Of a stretch of DNA of 54,730 nt, positions 16,695-25,358 are shown piece by piece. The stretch covers positions 1-54,730 of the forward strand of contig JAAOXG010000005.1 in NCBI GenBank assembly GCA_013036995.1, given 5' to 3'. Position 1 is the first letter of the stretch; each line of letters begins with the position of its first letter. The notes beneath the pieces were generated by a model. That model was not told where the DNA came from, made no database searches, and saw nothing but the letters and a program-made list of their open reading frames with translations. The stretch is from Lacrimispora defluvii (GTDB taxonomy: Bacteria > Bacillota > Clostridia > Lachnospirales > Lachnospiraceae). A program made the position numbers and the translations under genes.

Positions 16695-18395
16695 ATGAAG
16701 CTTGAAACAAAAGAGGACTACAGACAGCTGATGTTTCAGCTGTTAGATCCGTTAAAGCCATTATACAGTAATGGCTGTGCCAGACTGCATTTAGGAGACA
16801 GCGGTGTTACTTATCCTGCAGTGAGCATGGAGATGGAGGCTTTTTCAAGACCCCTGTGGGCCTTGGTGCCCTTATGGCTTGGAGGAGGAAAGGGCTTTGA
16901 AGATGTTTATGTAAATGGTTTAAAAAATGGTACCGATCCACTCCATATTGAATACTGGGGCGGTTTTAACGATTACGACCAGAGGTTTGTGGAGATGGCT
17001 GCCATAGCAAGCGGTCTGATCTTTACTCCGGAAAAACTTTGGGAACCTTTAGAAGAACGGGAAAAAGACAACCTTGCTAAATGGCTTTACGGAATCAATG
17101 AACACATCATACCGGACTGTAACTGGCAGTTTTTTATGATTCTTGTAAATATTGCCCTGCAAAAGCTTGGCTATCCATACAGCAAAGAAAAGCTCCTGTC
17201 AGGTCTTGATAAAATTGAAAGCTATTATATCGGTGATGGCTGGTACCGGGATGGCGGCTCCAGTCAGAAGGACTACTATATTTCTTTTGCCATGCATTAT
17301 TACGGGCTTTTGTATTCTGTAGCAATGGAAGAGGAAGATCCGAAGCGGTGCAGCGAATTTAGAGAACGGGCTAAGATTTTTGCCAGAGATTTTATTTACT
17401 GGTTTGATGAAAATGGTGCCGCCTTGCCCTTTGGACGAAGCCTTTCTTATCGTTTCGGAGAAGCTGCATTCTGGTCTGCTTACTTATTTGCAGGGCTTGA
17501 TGATATTTCCGCAGGCGTTATAAAGGGGATTTTATCCCGCCATTTAAACTGGTGGCTGGATCAGAAAATCTTTGACCGGGACGGTGTTCTTACTATTGGA
17601 TATGCATATCCTAATCTGATTATGGCAGAGCGTTACAATGCGCCCGGGTCTCCTTATTGGGGAATGAAGACGCTTTTATGTCTGGGACTGCCGGACAGCC
17701 ATCCGTTCTGGTCTGCGAAAGCAGAACCATTGCCAAGTCTTGACAGTATAAAGCTGTTAAAACAGGCGGATATGCTGATGCAGCGGATCGGACCGGATGT
17801 AATCGCTTATCCAGCAGGTGTTTGTGAAAAATACGGTCATGGCCACGTACCGGAGAAATATTCCAAGTTTGCTTACTCCACCCGTTTTGGCTTCTCAGTT
17901 GCCAGGAGTCAGATTATACTCCATGAAAATGCACCGGATTCCTCTCTTGCATTTGTAATAGACGGTGATGACTATGTTTTTGTGAGAAAATACAGTGACC
18001 GGTACGAAGTTATAGAAGACCGTGTAATCAGCAGCTGGCATCCATTTCCCGGTATTTCAGTAACTACCACCATTGTGCCGCAGGAATACGGTCATTTAAG
18101 AGTTCATGAGATTGAAAGCCAGTACGACTGTACTGCATATGACTGCGGATTTGCCGTAAAGAAGTTTACGGATGAATATGAACAGAAGGCAGCAGGCACA
18201 ACTGCTCTTGTATCAAACCAGGAGCAATGCTGTCAGGTAACGGGGGAAGGTCCTTGTGCAACTGGTTTTGTCATTGAATCGGATCCAAACACCAACGTGC
18301 TATATCCCAATGCAGCGATTCCGTCAGTATCCTATCGGATAAAAAAAGGAGAAACCATTCGGATTGAAACCCGGGTAAAAAGCTCCATCCGCTAG
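16695..18395 (+). CDS. DUF2264 family protein (possible glycoside hydrolase)
   Basis: About 566 residues of the DUF2264 family. The N-terminal alpha/alpha-barrel half has 'MEAFSRPLWALVPLWLGGG', 'WYRDGGSSQKDYYISFAMHY' and 'PFGRSLSYRFGEAAFW'; the C-terminal half is beta-rich. As I recall, members of this family are placed in glycoside hydrolase family GH154, for which beta-glucuronidase activity is described; treat this as plausible, not proven. As the last gene of the import/uronidase operon it is probably another cytoplasmic exo-acting enzyme on the same substrate. ATG 16671 has no ribosome site; AAGAGGCGA suits ATG 16695 (ninth codon of the longer frame). A terminator follows. Confidence 0.8.
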   Translation: MKLETKEDYRQLMFQLLDPLKPLYSNGCARLHLGDSGVTYPAVSMEMEAFSRPLWALVPLWLGGGKGFEDVYVNGLKNGTDPLHIEYWGGFNDYDQRFVEMAAIASGLIFTPEKLWEPLEEREKDNLAKWLYGINEHIIPDCNWQFFMILVNIALQKLGYPYSKEKLLSGLDKIESYYIGDGWYRDGGSSQKDYYISFAMHYYGLLYSVAMEEEDPKRCSEFRERAKIFARDFIYWFDENGAALPFGRSLSYRFGEAAFWSAYLFAGLDDISAGVIKGILSRHLNWWLDQKIFDRDGVLTIGYAYPNLIMAERYNAPGSPYWGMKTLLCLGLPDSHPFWSAKAEPLPSLDSIKLLKQADMLMQRIGPDVIAYPAGVCEKYGHGHVPEKYSKFAYSTRFGFSVARSQIILHENAPDSSLAFVIDGDDYVFVRKYSDRYEVIEDRVISSWHPFPGISVTTTIVPQEYGHLRVHEIESQYDCTAYDCGFAVKKFTDEYEQKAAGTTALVSNQEQCCQVTGEGPCATGFVIESDPNTNVLYPNAAIPSVSYRIKKGETIRIETRVKSSIR

Positions 18396-18423
18396 CAGAG
18401 CCGGTTTTTACCACAGAGATTTT

Positions 18424-18471
18424 AAGGGCAAGGAAGATGTGGATCAATAACAGCTTCTTTGCCCTTATTTT
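18424..18471 (+). terminator. Terminator of the uronide operon
   Basis: 13-bp stem AAGGGCAAGGAAG / CTTCTTTGCCCTT (one G-T pair), followed by ATTTT. Confidence 0.75.
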
Positions 18472-18517
18472 CATCCGGAAACCCAAAAATACAATGGATT
18501 CTTTTACCGTTGTCGAT

Positions 18518-18523
18518 TATAAT
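18518..18523 (+). promoter_or_regulatory. -10 element before the beta-galactosidase gene
   Basis: TATAAT about 35 bases before the start codon, after the operon terminator, with no good -35 box. It suggests a separate, possibly activated, promoter. Confidence 0.5.
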
Positions 18524-18558
18524 AAATGTAATGTTCTTAAAAAAAGGAGGGGTTTTTA

Positions 18559-21500
18559 ATGGAAGAAAAAACCGCAAAACTGGAATGGCTTAATGATCCT
18601 CAAGTATTTTCTGTAAACAGAATTTCTGCCCATTCCGATCATCAGTATTACGAAACAAAACAAGATGCAGAGGATGGTGATATGAGACTGCGCCAGATGC
18701 TTAACGGAACCTGGCAGTTTTCCTTTGCAGAAAAACCGGAAGAACGGGTAAAGGAATTTTTTGAAAAGGATTTTAATGCAGATAAATTTGATTCTATTAT
18801 GGTGCCTGGACATATTGAGTTACAGGGATTTGGCAGATGCCAGTATATTAATACCATGTATCCGTGGGACGGAATTTCAGATTTAAGACCTCCCTTTACA
18901 GATCCGGAAAACAATCCGGTGGGAAGCTATCTGCGGGAATTTGAATTAGAATCTGAATTAAAGAATAAGCGTCTCTTTCTTTCGTTTCAGGGGGTGGAAA
19001 CTGCTTTTTACGTATGGCTGAATGGAGTTTTTATCGGCTACTCCGAAGATTCCTTTACTCCATCAGAATTTGAGATTACTCACGCAGTCTGTGACGGCGT
19101 TAACCGTCTTGCAGTGGAGGTTTATAAAAGAAGCAGCGCAAGCTGGATTGAGGATCAGGACTTTTTCCGGTTCTCCGGAATATTCCGTGATGTGTATTTA
19201 TATGCAGTTCCTTCCTGCCATGTCAGAGACTTATTTGTGCATGCAGATGTTTCTGATGATTACAAGGATGGAATTTTACGTGCAGAGTTAAGTCTTATGG
19301 GAGAAGTCAAAGGGAGTGTCAGCGCTGTTTTAAAAGACAGAGAAGGAAATGATGTTCTGTCCTTTGATGCCCAGACAGCCAAGGCTGAAACTGTGCTTAC
19401 CGGTTGTGTTCCGGGCGCCCGGTTATGGAACGGAGAGGATCCTTATCTTTATGAATTATGGATTTCCTTATTTAATGAGAACGGTCAGTTAAAAGAGGTA
19501 ATTCCCCAGAAGCTGGGATTTCGCCGCTTTGAAATGGTGAATAATATTATGTGTCTCAACGGGAAACGAATTGTATTCCGGGGAGTCAACCGCCATGAAT
19601 TTAACGTCAGAAGAGGCCGGGCCATTACAAAAGAGGATATGCTGTGGGATATCCGTTTCATGAAACAGCATAACATCAATGCTGTCCGTACCTGCCACTA
19701 TCCGGATCAGAGTCTGTGGTACAGGCTTTGTGATGAGTATGGAATTTACTTAATAGATGAGGCGAATTTAGAAAGCCACGGCTCCTGGCAGAAGATGGGA
19801 GACTGTGAGCCTTCCTGGAATGTTCCCGGAAGCCTGCCTGAGTGGAAGGAATGTGTGGCAGACCGGGCAAAATCCATGCTGGAGAGAGACAAAAACCATC
19901 CCAGCATTCTGATCTGGTCCTGCGGGAATGAATCCTATGCAGGGGAGGATATTCTCGCCATGTCAGAATTTTTCAAGGAACGAGATCCGGACAGACTGGT
20001 TCATTACGAAGGTGTCTGCTGGAACAGAGCGTTCGACCGGATCAGTGACATGGAAAGCCGGATGTACGCAAAACCGGATGAGGTGGAGCGTTATTTGAGT
20101 GAAAATCCGAAAAAGCCATTTATTCTGTGTGAATATATGCATGCCATGGGCAATTCCCTTGGCGGTATGAATAAATATACAGATCTGGAAGACCGCTATG
20201 AGATGTATCAGGGTGGTTTTATCTGGGACTATATTGACCAGTCTCTGATGAAAAAAGATGCTTACGGAGAAGAGCATATGACATACGGCGGTGATTTTGA
20301 AGACCGTCCCACAGATTACAGCTTTTGCGGTGACGGAATTGTTTTCGCAGACCGCACCCCGTCTCCCAAGGCCCAGGAAGTGAAGTACCTATATCAGGAT
20401 CTTCGCCTGGTTCCCGATGAAAATGGAGTAAAAATTGAAAACCGCAGGCTGTTTGAGAATACTTCAGACTGTGAATTCATTTATACTGTATTAAGAAATG
20501 GGGAACCGATCTTCCAGAAGCAGTTTGAGGCTGATGTGGAACCATTAAACAGCGCATATATCACGGTTGATATCCCAGTATGGAAAGAAGCGGGAGAATA
20601 CGTTCATCAGGTATCGGCTGTTTTAAAGGAGGACACGTTATGGGCAGATTCTGGTTTTGAAACTGCTTTTGGTGAGAGCGTCCGGGAGATTAAGAGCGAG
20701 CAGCAGCCTTGCGGTAAAAAGCCATTAAACATTGTTTATGGAGATGTCAATATTGGAGTATCAGGGGAAGGCTTCCGGATTCTCTTTTCCAGACAGGAAG
20801 GAAGTATTGTTTCCATTGTTTATAATGGAAAAGAGTGGGTGGGAAGACCTCTCATGCCTGTATACTGGAGAGCGACTACCGATAATGATAAGGGAAACCG
20901 GTTCTCCGTAAAAAGCTCCATGTGGTTCGGTGCAGGCAGATTTCCAGCTTACAGAAATGAAAACTGCAAAGTGGAAGCGGGAGAGGACTATATTACCGTT
21001 ACCTATACCTATCAGCTTTCAACGATACCCCAGACGGAAACTCAGGTTATCTATAAGGTAAATTCAACAGGATCCATCCATGTGAAAGCCGTATATCATG
21101 GGAAAGAAGGACTGCCAGAGCTTCCCGCTTTTGGTATGAGACTCATAACTCCGGCTGCGGCAAAACAGTTTACCTGGTATGGCAGAGGACCAGAGGAAAA
21201 TTACTGTGACCGTAAGGAAGGCGCCAGACTTGGAATCTATAAAGACACTCCGGAAGGGAATGTATCGCCTTATCTGGTTCCCCAGGAATGCGGTAACAGG
21301 ACTGGAGTACGCTGGCTGAAAGTTTCTGACCGAAAGGGAAATTCCATCGGCTTTAGGTCTGTTAAAGCACCGTTTGAAGCATCCGTTCTCCCCTATACCG
21401 CTGAAGAACTGGAAGCTGCCACTCATAATGAAGAACTCCCTGCTCCACGATATACAGTTATTAATATTTTTGGGGCAATGAGAGGAGTAGGCGGAGATGA

Positions 21501-21618
21501 CAGCTGGGGAGCACCGGTTCATCCAGAATACTGCATTAGCGGGGAAGGGGAACTGGTAACGGAATTTACCATTGAACCAATGAGTATGGAAGAATACGAG
21601 GAATACCATTTTTCATAA
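18559..21618 (+). CDS. lacZ: GH2 beta-galactosidase (LacZ type)
   Basis: 1019 residues, close to E. coli LacZ in length and domain order: jelly-roll, two Ig-like domains around a TIM barrel, and a C-terminal beta-galactosidase small-chain domain (about 735-1010, with 'PVYWRATTDNDKGNRF' and 'TWYGRGPEENYCDR'). Acid/base Glu458 is in 'GNESYAG' and the nucleophile Glu525 in 'ILCEYMHAMGNS'. No signal peptide, hence cytoplasmic. It starts at ATG 18559 behind AAAAAAGGAGG. It has its own promoter but lies next to the uronide operon, so it may handle galactose-containing parts of the same polymer or a different beta-galactoside. Confidence 0.95.
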   Translation: MEEKTAKLEWLNDPQVFSVNRISAHSDHQYYETKQDAEDGDMRLRQMLNGTWQFSFAEKPEERVKEFFEKDFNADKFDSIMVPGHIELQGFGRCQYINTMYPWDGISDLRPPFTDPENNPVGSYLREFELESELKNKRLFLSFQGVETAFYVWLNGVFIGYSEDSFTPSEFEITHAVCDGVNRLAVEVYKRSSASWIEDQDFFRFSGIFRDVYLYAVPSCHVRDLFVHADVSDDYKDGILRAELSLMGEVKGSVSAVLKDREGNDVLSFDAQTAKAETVLTGCVPGARLWNGEDPYLYELWISLFNENGQLKEVIPQKLGFRRFEMVNNIMCLNGKRIVFRGVNRHEFNVRRGRAITKEDMLWDIRFMKQHNINAVRTCHYPDQSLWYRLCDEYGIYLIDEANLESHGSWQKMGDCEPSWNVPGSLPEWKECVADRAKSMLERDKNHPSILIWSCGNESYAGEDILAMSEFFKERDPDRLVHYEGVCWNRAFDRISDMESRMYAKPDEVERYLSENPKKPFILCEYMHAMGNSLGGMNKYTDLEDRYEMYQGGFIWDYIDQSLMKKDAYGEEHMTYGGDFEDRPTDYSFCGDGIVFADRTPSPKAQEVKYLYQDLRLVPDENGVKIENRRLFENTSDCEFIYTVLRNGEPIFQKQFEADVEPLNSAYITVDIPVWKEAGEYVHQVSAVLKEDTLWADSGFETAFGESVREIKSEQQPCGKKPLNIVYGDVNIGVSGEGFRILFSRQEGSIVSIVYNGKEWVGRPLMPVYWRATTDNDKGNRFSVKSSMWFGAGRFPAYRNENCKVEAGEDYITVTYTYQLSTIPQTETQVIYKVNSTGSIHVKAVYHGKEGLPELPAFGMRLITPAAAKQFTWYGRGPEENYCDRKEGARLGIYKDTPEGNVSPYLVPQECGNRTGVRWLKVSDRKGNSIGFRSVKAPFEASVLPYTAEELEAATHNEELPAPRYTVINIFGAMRGVGGDDSWGAPVHPEYCISGEGELVTEFTIEPMSMEEYEEYHFS

Positions 21619-21647
21619 AATATGACATACAGCTGTCGTGTTATGGG

Positions 21648-21656
21648 TGATATAAT
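21648..21656 (+). promoter_or_regulatory. Extended -10 promoter of small-gene cluster
   Basis: TGA followed by TATAAT (extended -10 form) 40 bases before the DUF3788 start; no clear -35. Confidence 0.45.
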
Positions 21657-21697
21657 CCTTTAAACAGGTGACTAGCAATCAGCGAAAGGAGTTACTC

Positions 21698-22111
21698 ATG
21701 CTTGAAAAGATCCCGGACCGGGAAGAAATGATCAGTTTAATTGGCGAGGAGGCTTTTCTTGCATGGGAAGCTCTCCGCAGTAAGATTGAAGAATCATATG
21801 ACATGGACCGCCTTTGGAATAGCGGCGGTAAGGCATGGAAGTACGAATACAAATACCGCAGAGGGGGGAAGACCCTCTGCGCACTCTATGCAAGAGAGGG
21901 CTGTTGTGGTTTTATGGTGATTCTGGGCAAAGCAGAACGGGACAAGTTTGAACTGGAAAGGCAAAACTTCTCCCCCCGGATACTGGAACTGTATGATACT
22001 TCAACCACATACCATGATGGAAAATGGATTATGTTTCCTGCGGACGATCTGACTTTGTTTGATGATTATATCAATCTTCTGCAGATAAAGAGACGTCCTA
22101 ACAGAAAATAG
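21698..22111 (+). CDS. DUF3788 domain protein
   Basis: 137 residues. It resembles the DUF3788 family by the opening 'LIGEEAFLAWEALRSKIEE', the central 'WKYEYKYRRGGKTLCALYAR' and 'MVILGKAERDKFE'. Function is unknown; the fold is related to proteins with a DUF1801-like shape. A GTG 30 bases upstream is in frame but lacks a ribosome site, whereas AGCGAAAGGAG sits 7 bases from ATG 21698. It heads three small genes that often travel together in clostridia as single-copy accessory genes (my recollection). Confidence 0.75.
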   Translation: MLEKIPDREEMISLIGEEAFLAWEALRSKIEESYDMDRLWNSGGKAWKYEYKYRRGGKTLCALYAREGCCGFMVILGKAERDKFELERQNFSPRILELYDTSTTYHDGKWIMFPADDLTLFDDYINLLQIKRRPNRK

Positions 22112-22137
22112 AGGATTTTAGGAGGTGCTATGATGCT

Positions 22138-22509
22138 ATGAACTATCCGTGGATCGATGGCTTTTTAAAGGAAATGAATGGAGTTACCAGTGATTTTAAA
22201 GAGGAATGGAACTGGGACCGGTATATGATTGACGGTAAGATGTTTGCAGCTGTCTGCAGAGATGATCAGGGGAAGGAAAAGCTGATATCCATGAAGCTGG
22301 ACCCTTTGGAAGGTGATTTTTTAAGGCAGCAGTACAAAGACATTATACCGGGATATTATATGAACAAGGTTCATTGGAATTCAGTAATGGCAGACGGAGA
22401 AGTACCGGAAGATCTGTTAAAGGATATGCTGGAAAAGTCCTATTCTCTTATTTTTGCAAAGCTGCCTAAAAAAAGACAGAAAGAATTGCTGGACGAAAGA
22501 AACATATAA
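22138..22509 (+). CDS. MmcQ/YjbR family protein
   Basis: 123 residues with the YjbR (DUF419) pattern: 'WNWDRYMIDGKMFAAVC', a middle 'LISMKLDPLEGDFLRQQY', and the conserved 'YMNKVHWNSVMADGEVPEDL' helix-turn near the end. The family has a double-wing DNA-binding-like fold, but its role is not established. The ribosome site GGAGGT is 11 bases from ATG 22138. Two earlier ATGs at 22130 and 22133 are out of frame, and the first reads only ATG-ATG-CTA-TGA. It probably shares a transcript with its neighbours. Confidence 0.8.
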   Translation: MNYPWIDGFLKEMNGVTSDFKEEWNWDRYMIDGKMFAAVCRDDQGKEKLISMKLDPLEGDFLRQQYKDIIPGYYMNKVHWNSVMADGEVPEDLLKDMLEKSYSLIFAKLPKKRQKELLDERNI

Positions 22510-22531
22510 CAAAATCCTGTGGGGTGAGACT

Positions 22532-23227
22532 ATGAAATATTTTGGTGAGGGATTAAGTGAGGAGCATAAGGCATTAAATAAGGTGATCCGGAAAAAGCAA
22601 AGTACCAAAGAAGCCATTAATATTTTTCTGGACATTCATAAACAGCTGCATCGAAGGAATATAAAAGATAGAGAAGAAAACGAAACCGACCGCCTGTTTG
22701 GAGATTTGGAACCACGGGAATATGCAATTATGCCTGGAAAAGATGATGAGACAATTGCCTGGGTAGTCTGGCATATTGCGAGAATTGAAGATTTGACCAT
22801 AGGCATTCTGGCAGCAAGGGAAAACCAGCTTTTTGATGAAGACTGGAGCAGGAGAATTAATTCTCCCATAAAGGATACAGGAAATGCATTAACCGATGAG
22901 GAGATTATGGCTTTCAGCAAACAGGTGAATTGTGAGGAACTGCTTAATTACCGCAGTGCTGTGGGAGAAAGAACCAGGGAAATCGTAAGCCGGTTTACCT
23001 ATGAAGATATGATTCGGGGTGTAAATGAAGCGGACCTTATGAAAATTAAAGCAGAAGGCGGCGTAACCTCTCAGAAGGATTCTGAGTGGCTGCTGGAGTT
23101 TTGGGGAAACAAGGATGTGGCAGGACTTCTGCTGATGCCGCCGACCCGACATGTGATGCTTCATCTCAATGACTGCTGTAAATGGAAAGAGAAAATCCGA
23201 ACCAGAACCAAGTTTTTTCTGGTATAA
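22532..23227 (+). CDS. DinB/YfiT-like helical protein
   Basis: 231 residues. The four-helix-bundle pattern of the DinB superfamily is visible: 'LDIHKQLH', then 'TIAWVVWHIARIEDLTIG', and a C-terminal 'RHVMLHLNDCCKWKEKI'. Histidines in the second and last of these are at the usual metal-ligand places. The family includes thiol-dependent metalloenzymes and many unknowns, so substrate is open. A longer in-frame start at 22454 would overlap the previous gene; the GGGGTGAG site before ATG 22532 supports the shorter form. Confidence 0.75.
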   Translation: MKYFGEGLSEEHKALNKVIRKKQSTKEAINIFLDIHKQLHRRNIKDREENETDRLFGDLEPREYAIMPGKDDETIAWVVWHIARIEDLTIGILAARENQLFDEDWSRRINSPIKDTGNALTDEEIMAFSKQVNCEELLNYRSAVGERTREIVSRFTYEDMIRGVNEADLMKIKAEGGVTSQKDSEWLLEFWGNKDVAGLLLMPPTRHVMLHLNDCCKWKEKIRTRTKFFLV

Positions 23228-23269
23228 TTGTCTGCAATTTCCTTTATTTCATAAAAGTTCAAAATTTGC

Positions 23270-23298
23270 TTGACAGAATAAAAAATTGGCAGTATTCT
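23270..23298 (+). promoter_or_regulatory. Promoter of the ABC exporter leader
   Basis: TTGACA (23270-23275), 17-base spacer, TATTCT (23293-23298). A TATAAT overlaps at 23299 but is too far from the -35. It leads into the leader peptide and terminators. Confidence 0.6.
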
Positions 23299-23348
23299 TA
23301 TAATTGTATATTTAATACAACAAAATCTAAGTAAAGGAGGCAGGAACT

Positions 23349-23444
23349 ATGATGCGTAATCGTGGAATCAACAGACACAATCAAATAGTCAGAGATATAT
23401 TACTAAATTCAGTCTGCCTCATGGAAAACTGTCTTTGCGTCTAA
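23349..23444 (+). CDS. 31-residue leader peptide of the exporter operon
   Basis: A complete small frame starts at ATG 23349, 8 bases after a very strong TAAAGGAGG, and ends with TAA 23442-23444. The peptide begins MMRNRGINRHNQ and ends in a Cys/Leu-rich tail, SVCLMENCLCV. It is followed within 20 bases by a series of terminator hairpins and then by an ABC multidrug-type exporter pair. This is the arrangement of ribosome-controlled attenuation, known for the B. subtilis bmrB leader ahead of bmrCD. Inference: antibiotic- or substrate-stalled ribosomes on this peptide change downstream folding and let transcription continue. I do not recognise the peptide itself as a named family. Confidence 0.7.
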   Translation: MMRNRGINRHNQIVRDILLNSVCLMENCLCV

Positions 23445-23463
23445 GGATGTCAGGACAATTGCA

Positions 23464-23486
23464 GCTTCTTGATTGAAGCCTCTTTT
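23464..23486 (+). terminator. Attenuator hairpin 1
   Basis: GCTTC / GAAGC stem with a 6-base loop followed by CTCTTTTT, 20 bases after the leader stop codon. The stem is short, so alone it is a weak terminator. Confidence 0.5.
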
Positions 23487-23497
23487 TATGAGTTTAT

Positions 23498-23528
23498 CCG
23501 CAGTCTGAATGACTGCGGTTATTTTTTT
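23498..23528 (+). terminator. Attenuator hairpin 2 (strong terminator)
   Basis: Perfect 8-bp CCGCAGTC / GACTGCGG stem, loop TGAAT, followed by TTATTTTTTT. Its 3' arm (TGCGGT) is also complementary to ACCGCA at 23547-23552, giving a possible alternative fold that would disrupt it. Confidence 0.85.
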
Positions 23529-23536
23529 GCTTATTT

Positions 23537-23577
23537 ACCGAAAAAGACCGCACTACGCAGTTTTTTTCGGTTTTTTT
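23537..23577 (+). terminator. Attenuator hairpin 3
   Basis: ACCGAAAAA pairs with TTTTTCGGT (9 bp) around a 17-base loop and is followed by T6. The loop carries the CCGCA and CGCAGT segments that can pair with the 3' arm of hairpin 2. Confidence 0.55.
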
Positions 23578-23630
23578 ACATATATGGGAGAAAAGTCATA
23601 AAGTTTTTTAAGAGAATAGGAGGAAATGGT

Positions 23631-25358
23631 ATGAAAAATTTGTGGAAGTATGTAAGGAAATATAAGTTTCTTTACGTTCTTGCCCTTGCAGCGATGATTA
23701 TCAGCATTTTGCTTGATGCATCAGCCCCCCAGATTACAAAACATATTATTGATGATGTAATTGTGGGAGGTGAGACAAAGGTTCTTATGAAGCTGCTTTT
23801 AGGGCTTTTGGGAATTGGGTTTGGAAGAGCGATATTTCAGTATACAAAGGAATTTATCTTTGACTTTGCGGCTGCAAGGATCGCCTGTGGTTTAAGAAAG
23901 GATTTGTTTGATCATATCCAGACATTGTCCGTGGGGTATTTTGACAGCCATAATACGGGAGAGCTGATGGCCCGGATTAAGGATGATGCAGAACGGATCT
24001 GGAATGCCTTTGGTTTTGTGGGAATGCTTGTGTTGGAATGTTCCATTCACACCATCATTGTTCTTGTGTGTATGCTGCGGTTAAGTCCTATTTTGACACT
24101 GATTCCTATCGTCATCCTGCCGATTATCGCCTGGTATGCGTTAAAGATGGAAAAAGGGCTGGGTGAGGTTTACGACAAGATCAGCGAACAGACTGCGGAG
24201 CTCAATACGGTTGCCCAGGAGAATCTGGCGGGTGTGAGGACAGTTAAGGCTTTTGCCAGAGAAGACTATGAAATCAGTAAATTTAAAAAGCACAACAAGC
24301 AGTACTATGACTTAAACATGAGTCAGGCAAAGCTGCTGATCCGGTTCCAGCCAAACATCTCATTCCTGTCTAAGTTCCTTATGATGTCAGTCATTGTCAT
24401 TGGCGGAATTCTTGTAATTAAGGGAAAGATGTCAATCGGTGATTTGGGAGCATTTTCCGAATATGCAAACAATATCATCTGGCCCATGGAAATGGTGGGC
24501 TGGTTAAGCAATGACCTTGCGGCAGCCTTTGCTTCCAATAAGAAGATTAAAAAGATCATGGAAGAGAAGCCGGTTATTGCAGATCCTGACAAACCGCATC
24601 TTCCGGAAGTCGTAAAAGGGGAGCTTACCTTTCAGCATGTAGATTTTGAGCTGGATGGAAAAAACATCTTAAATGATATTAATTTTACCCTAGAGAAAGG
24701 AAAGACACTGGGTATTATGGGTGTCACCGGTTCAGGAAAGACATCGATTGTCAATCTGATCGAGCGGTTCTATGATGTAACGGCTGGAGAAATTCTGCTT
24801 GATGGAATCAACATCAAGGATCTGCCGCTACCCTTGCTTAGAGGACAGATTTCAGTGGTTATGCAGGATGTATTTCTCTTTTCCGACAGCATTTCCGAGA
24901 ATATTAAAACCGGAAATAAGGATGCTACGGAGTGGGAAAGTGTTCAGCAGGCGGCTATTTCTGCAGAGGCACACAGCTTCATTCAAAAGCTGTCAGAACA
25001 GTATGATACGGTAATCGGTGAAAGAGGCGTAGGCTTATCCGGAGGTCAGAAGCAGAGAATCAGCATAGCCAGAGCCATTGCAAAGGAAACGCCTATTTTG
25101 ATTCTTGATGACTCCACCTCTGCTCTTGATATGGAAACCGAAAGGGAGATTGAATCTCATTTGTCAGAACTGAAAAACAGTTCTAAAATTGTCATTGCCC
25201 ACAGAATTTCGGCTGTGCGCAGAGCGGAGGAGATTCTGATTCTGGAAGACGGAAAGATTATCGAGCGTGGAACTCATGAGGAGCTTATGGAGAAACGGGG
25301 ACAGTATTACAGAACCTTTGAGGTTCAGTATGGAGAGGAGGCTGCACTATGTCAGTAA
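23631..25358 (+). CDS. ABC exporter half-transporter, degenerate Walker B
   Basis: 575 residues: membrane domain (about 10-310, six segments) fused to an ATPase domain. Walker A is G364VTGSGKT, the signature is L469SGGQ (canonical), and Walker B is ILDD with Asp494 where the catalytic Glu normally sits. This marks the subunit that contributes the non-hydrolysing site in heterodimeric exporters such as BmrCD or TM287/288. Its partner follows with a 10-base overlap. An in-frame extension upstream to 23469 runs through the terminator hairpins and has no ribosome site; ATAGGAGG precedes ATG 23631. Likely function: drug or lipid-like substrate export. Confidence 0.93.
   Translation: MKNLWKYVRKYKFLYVLALAAMIISILLDASAPQITKHIIDDVIVGGETKVLMKLLLGLLGIGFGRAIFQYTKEFIFDFAAARIACGLRKDLFDHIQTLSVGYFDSHNTGELMARIKDDAERIWNAFGFVGMLVLECSIHTIIVLVCMLRLSPILTLIPIVILPIIAWYALKMEKGLGEVYDKISEQTAELNTVAQENLAGVRTVKAFAREDYEISKFKKHNKQYYDLNMSQAKLLIRFQPNISFLSKFLMMSVIVIGGILVIKGKMSIGDLGAFSEYANNIIWPMEMVGWLSNDLAAAFASNKKIKKIMEEKPVIADPDKPHLPEVVKGELTFQHVDFELDGKNILNDINFTLEKGKTLGIMGVTGSGKTSIVNLIERFYDVTAGEILLDGINIKDLPLPLLRGQISVVMQDVFLFSDSISENIKTGNKDATEWESVQQAAISAEAHSFIQKLSEQYDTVIGERGVGLSGGQKQRISIARAIAKETPILILDDSTSALDMETEREIESHLSELKNSSKIVIAHRISAVRRAEEILILEDGKIIERGTHEELMEKRGQYYRTFEVQYGEEAALCQ

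Noticed and set aside
23469-23630. In-frame 54-codon N-terminal extension of the first exporter subunit
   Set aside because: It runs through the terminator hairpins, has odd composition and no ribosome site; ATG 23631 has a strong one.
23270-23630. Riboswitch in the exporter leader
   Set aside because: A translated leader frame followed by terminators explains the structure; no known riboswitch core was recognised.
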